From assembly GCA_033439765.1 (NCBI GenBank), contig JAULSN010000016.1, forward strand, positions 62,001 through 126,000: 64,000 nt of DNA, given 5' to 3'. Shown one piece after another: positions 61,492 through 64,000 of the stretch. Under the pieces are notes generated by a model. That model saw nothing but the letters and a program-made list of their open reading frames with translations. It was not told where the DNA came from and searched no databases. Both the position numbers and the translations under genes were made by a program. Each line of letters opens with the position of its first letter. Position 1 is the stretch's first letter. This DNA is from Lasiosphaeria ovina. Taxonomy: Eukaryota > Ascomycota > Sordariomycetes > Sordariales > Lasiosphaeriaceae.

Positions 61492-64000
61492 TGCTGCTTC
61501 TACCAATATCAGAAAAACGGCCACCATCATCCTTACCACCTCTGCCCCACTGCGGCTGAAACCGCATCAGCAGCCACAGCAGCCACAGCGGCGCCATGTC
61601 CGAGCACACCACCCACAGCCAGCACCACGTCACCGGCAGCAGCAGCTGCTTCTTCGTCTTCTTCGCCGACGACGACCAGGCGTGCCCCGCTACCGCGCCG
61701 ACGAGTGTTATCAGCGATGATAGGTACGGGACGAGCTTGCGTGCGCCGCCGCCGCCGAAGCCGCCGGGGAAGCCGCTGGGGAAGCCGCTGGGGAAGCCGC
61801 TGGGGAAGCCGCTGGGGAAGCCGCTGGGGAAGCCGCTGGGGAAGCCGCTGGGGAAGCCGCTGGGGAAGCCGCTGGGGAAGCCGCGGGGGAAGCCGCGGGG
61901 GAAGCCGCGGGGGAAGCCGCGGGGGAAGCCGCTGGGGAATCCGCGGGGGAAGCCACTGGGGAAGCCGCCGGGGAATGACCACGTGGGCCTCTTTGCGTTT
62001 CTGGTGTTGTCGTCGCAGATGCAGACGCACGGCTCGACGCAGATGGTCGTTTTCAGCGGCCTGAAGGCGGTGTAGGTCTTGGTCGTCGCAGTCCTAAAGC
62101 TGGAGGAGGGCGAGTCGCTGTCCGAGGGCTGGCGCTTGTTGGTAGAGCTAGAGCCCTTCGTCCTGGGAGCGGCCTTGGCCTTGTATGTTGGCGTGCTGGC
62201 GCTGCTGGCGCTGCTGAAGCTGTTGAGGTAGCCTTTGTTTGAGCTCGCGTCCTTACGTCTCCAGCCCCAGATGTTTCCTTGAGATTTTCTGGAGCTGCTG
62301 CTGCTGCTGCTGCTGCTCGTGGTTGCGTAGCCGCTTCGGGTGTCGCTCTTGTCGGTCAGCACTTCTTGGGTGTTGGCTGAAGGGTTAGCTGAGAACGGCG
62401 TTCGGTACTGCTGTGGGTTGACATTTCCTCGGGTTCTTCCGGAACTGCTAGAGCTGCTGCTCGCACCTGCGTGGTCGCCTCGGATGTCGCTCTTGTCAGT
62501 TATCACTGTTTGGGTGTTGGCTGGGGATTTAGCTGAAGAGGACGTGCGGTGTTGCCGTTGGTTCTCTTTGCTCGAGTCTGGCAGCGGTGAGGACTTGTCG
62601 GCCCTGGTGGGGGATTGGCCCTTGCGCCCCCAACCCCATCCACTTCCTTCAGCTTTGCTGGAGCTGCTGCTGGAGCTGCTTCTCGTGCTTGGGTGGTCGC
62701 TTCGGACGTCGCTCTTATCGGTCATCTCTGCCCGAGTCTTAGCTGAGAATTCAGCCTCAGCCTCGGCTGAAGAGAACGTGGGATGCTGCCGTGATTTCTC
62801 CTTGCTTGGACCCGGCAGTGGGGAGGACTTGTGCTTGATCGAAGACGAGTGTGAGTTCGGTGCTGGTGAGCTGGAGGAACTAGACTCTACAACTCTGTTG
62901 CCGTCAGCAGACCGACGCGCAGAGCTGGAAGCTGTTCCTGAAGCGCTACCCCTGATATTGGAGACCAGTTCGTCATCCCCAAGGCGTACATCCTCATCGG
63001 CCTCTGCTTCCATTGATCTTCCTGTAAATTTACCAAATGTGCTTTTCCACATGGAGCCCCAAGACCTGGCGCTGGGGCTCACCTTGTTGTCCTCGTGGGA
63101 CATTGAGAGGACCCTGGAAGGTGGAGAAGTGGCGGTTTTGGCGGTGGTGGTCGTGTGTCTGCTCTCTGGGCTCTCGACGGGTTTAGACCCGCCGGCCATG
63201 CTGAAAGCTGAGAAGGTGCTCGTGAGTATCTTCTTGATGCTGCTTCCGTCTTCATTCAGCGGTGCTGGTGCTGGTGTTGGCGACTTGGCGTTTTGATGTG
63301 AAGTATCTGAGCCCTTTGTCGGTCTCAAGCTGGTTCTGGAGTTGGAGCCTTTCTGTTGTGTGATGGACTCTGGCTGAACGTCTGCCCTTGCGTCCGTCTT
63401 CGAAGTGCTGGATTCAGTCTTTGGGTTTGACTTTCCCGTCGAGGACTCAGCACCCCCGTTCCCCTTCAAAACTGTCCCAGACTGGCTTTTCGGAATGTCT
63501 TTAGACTCGCTCTTTGAGGAAGCACCACGACGTTCTTTGGGCACGTCCCATCTCATTGAGTAGGAATCCTCGTCGGTGGTCCAATATGAGCTAGAGAGCG
63601 GCTCACTGGAGGCCGTGGACTCCGTATACACATACCCGAAGATGTTTCTGCGTTCTACCACGGGCACGGGCACGGGCTCGGCCTCTTTAACAGCCTCGGT
63701 CGCTGGAGCCATCTTCGTCCACGTGAACTCCTTCGGCTCAGGTGGACGGCCCGTGTACTTCCGGCAGGGCAACGGCTTGTTAGGGTCGCGCGGGCGAGTC
63801 GGACGGCGTGGTTTGGGTTGCTTTTCGTCGATGGTGCCGTCCCAAACGTTCCACCGCTCAACGAGGTCCTTGGCGCGTTCTAGTGAGTCCACGACAGTCT
63901 CTCCCGCGCAAAACACGGGGGTGCCGTACCAGTCCGGGACGCCCTCCACCCTGTGCAGCTGGCATCTCTTCAGGTCATTGTTTAGAAGGTCGTAAGAGTT
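60806..64000 (-). CDS. Large low-complexity protein with GFPS/GFPR array and acidic tail (5' end outside window)
   Basis: An uninterrupted frame of over 1060 codons runs from the window edge to a stop at 60806. No in-frame ATG is seen before the edge (the first visible residues are NSYDLLNNDLKRCQLHRVEG), so the start lies beyond 64000. A globular-looking segment near the edge (VPDWYGTPVFCAGETVVDSL, ERAKDLVERWNVWDGTIDE) is followed by about 600 residues of Ser/Lys/Thr-rich disorder containing repeated SADKSD/TDKSDxR units. Next comes an array of about 17 GFP(S/R) tetrapeptides (61762-61975), two hydrophobic stretches (LVPYLSSLITLVGAVAG; WCWLWVVCSDMAPLWLLWLL) that may be membrane helices, and an acidic tail with poly-Asp and (GD)n. 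No domain recognised. It could be a membrane-anchored wall or secretory protein; function unknown. Confidence 0.65.
60915..61030. repeat. (GTCTCC)n and (GTC)n microsatellites in coding sequence
   Basis: On the minus strand the hexamer run codes Gly-Asp repeats and the trinucleotide run codes about 20 Asp. A related CCG run at about 61276-61300 codes polyglycine. Confidence 0.9.
61762..61975. repeat. 12-bp coding minisatellite (GFPS/GFPR)
   Basis: About 17 tandem 12-bp units of the type GGGGAAGCCGCT on the plus strand. Unit length is a multiple of three, so all three minus-strand frames stay open across the array, which explains the misleading shadow frames here. Variants differ mainly at the codon for Ser versus Arg. 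Confidence 0.95.

Noticed and set aside
60758..62075. Plus-strand frames opposite the repeat protein
   Set aside because: Poly-Val, poly-Ser and GKPLGKPR-type frames mirror the microsatellites; the minus frame is much longer and uninterrupted.

Overview
This window reads as nuclear DNA of a filamentous ascomycete (Pezizomycotina, probably Sordariomycetes). The basis is the gene structure (GT-AG introns of about 45-110 nt with CTRAY branch points shortly before the acceptor), Kozak-type starts, large GC-rich single genes separated by AT-richer gaps, many microsatellites, and fungus-specific families: HET, 2EXR, DUF3176, fungal STAND/NLR receptors, Tle1-like DUF2235 hydrolase, caspase-like protease and an SRPK-like kinase. 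The species cannot be named from sequence alone.

Layout. 0.5-2.6 kb: DUF3176 membrane protein (+). 2.6-5.2 kb: decayed DNA. 5.3-7.0 kb: three-exon DHA2-type MFS drug exporter (+). 7.1-8.2 kb: tRNA-Glu-like relic and a decayed reading frame. 8.3-9.9 kb: six-exon gene on the minus strand with a one-base frame problem. 11.7-14.0 kb: nine-exon AAAP amino-acid transporter (-). 16.2-18.6 kb: DUF2235 hydrolase (+). 19.7-21.0 kb: APH-type kinase (+). 21.8-24.4 kb: NB-ARC/TPR NLR pseudogene (+). 26.9-30.3 kb: secreted BBE-like FAD oxidase and a flavin-reductase-like protein (+). 31.5-32.3 kb: 2EXR protein (+). 35.5-38.3 kb: GPI-anchored aspartic protease with a long Ser/Ala/Pro tail (+). 40.9-42.4 kb: STAND pseudogene that has lost its NACHT core (-). 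43.9-45.0 kb: retropepsin-like candidate (+). 46.1 kb: tRNA-Met-like element (-). 46.6-48.8 kb: SRPK-like kinase (-). 49.6-50.3 kb: unknown protein (+). 51.4-53.1 kb: HET gene (+). 53.7-54.9 kb: coiled-coil protein (+). 55.9-58.0 kb: caspase-like protease with an RD-rich N-terminus (+). 58.6-59.0 kb: small unknown protein (-). 59.8-60.6 kb: 2EXR pseudogene (+). 60.8-64.0 kb: low-complexity repeat protein running off the window (-).

There is no sign of an operon or a canonical biosynthetic cluster. The most coherent theme is a self/non-self recognition neighbourhood: an intact HET gene, a displaced fragment nearly identical to part of it 6.6 kb away, an intact caspase-like protease, and two STAND receptors and one 2EXR gene decaying by frameshifts, stops and an internal deletion. 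The two adjacent flavoenzymes (BBE oxidase, flavin reductase-like) may work together, but that is inference. Exon structures were derived by hand from splice signals and frame continuity; every multi-exon model given as clean sums to a multiple of three. Family names come from recognised motifs, not from database searches.
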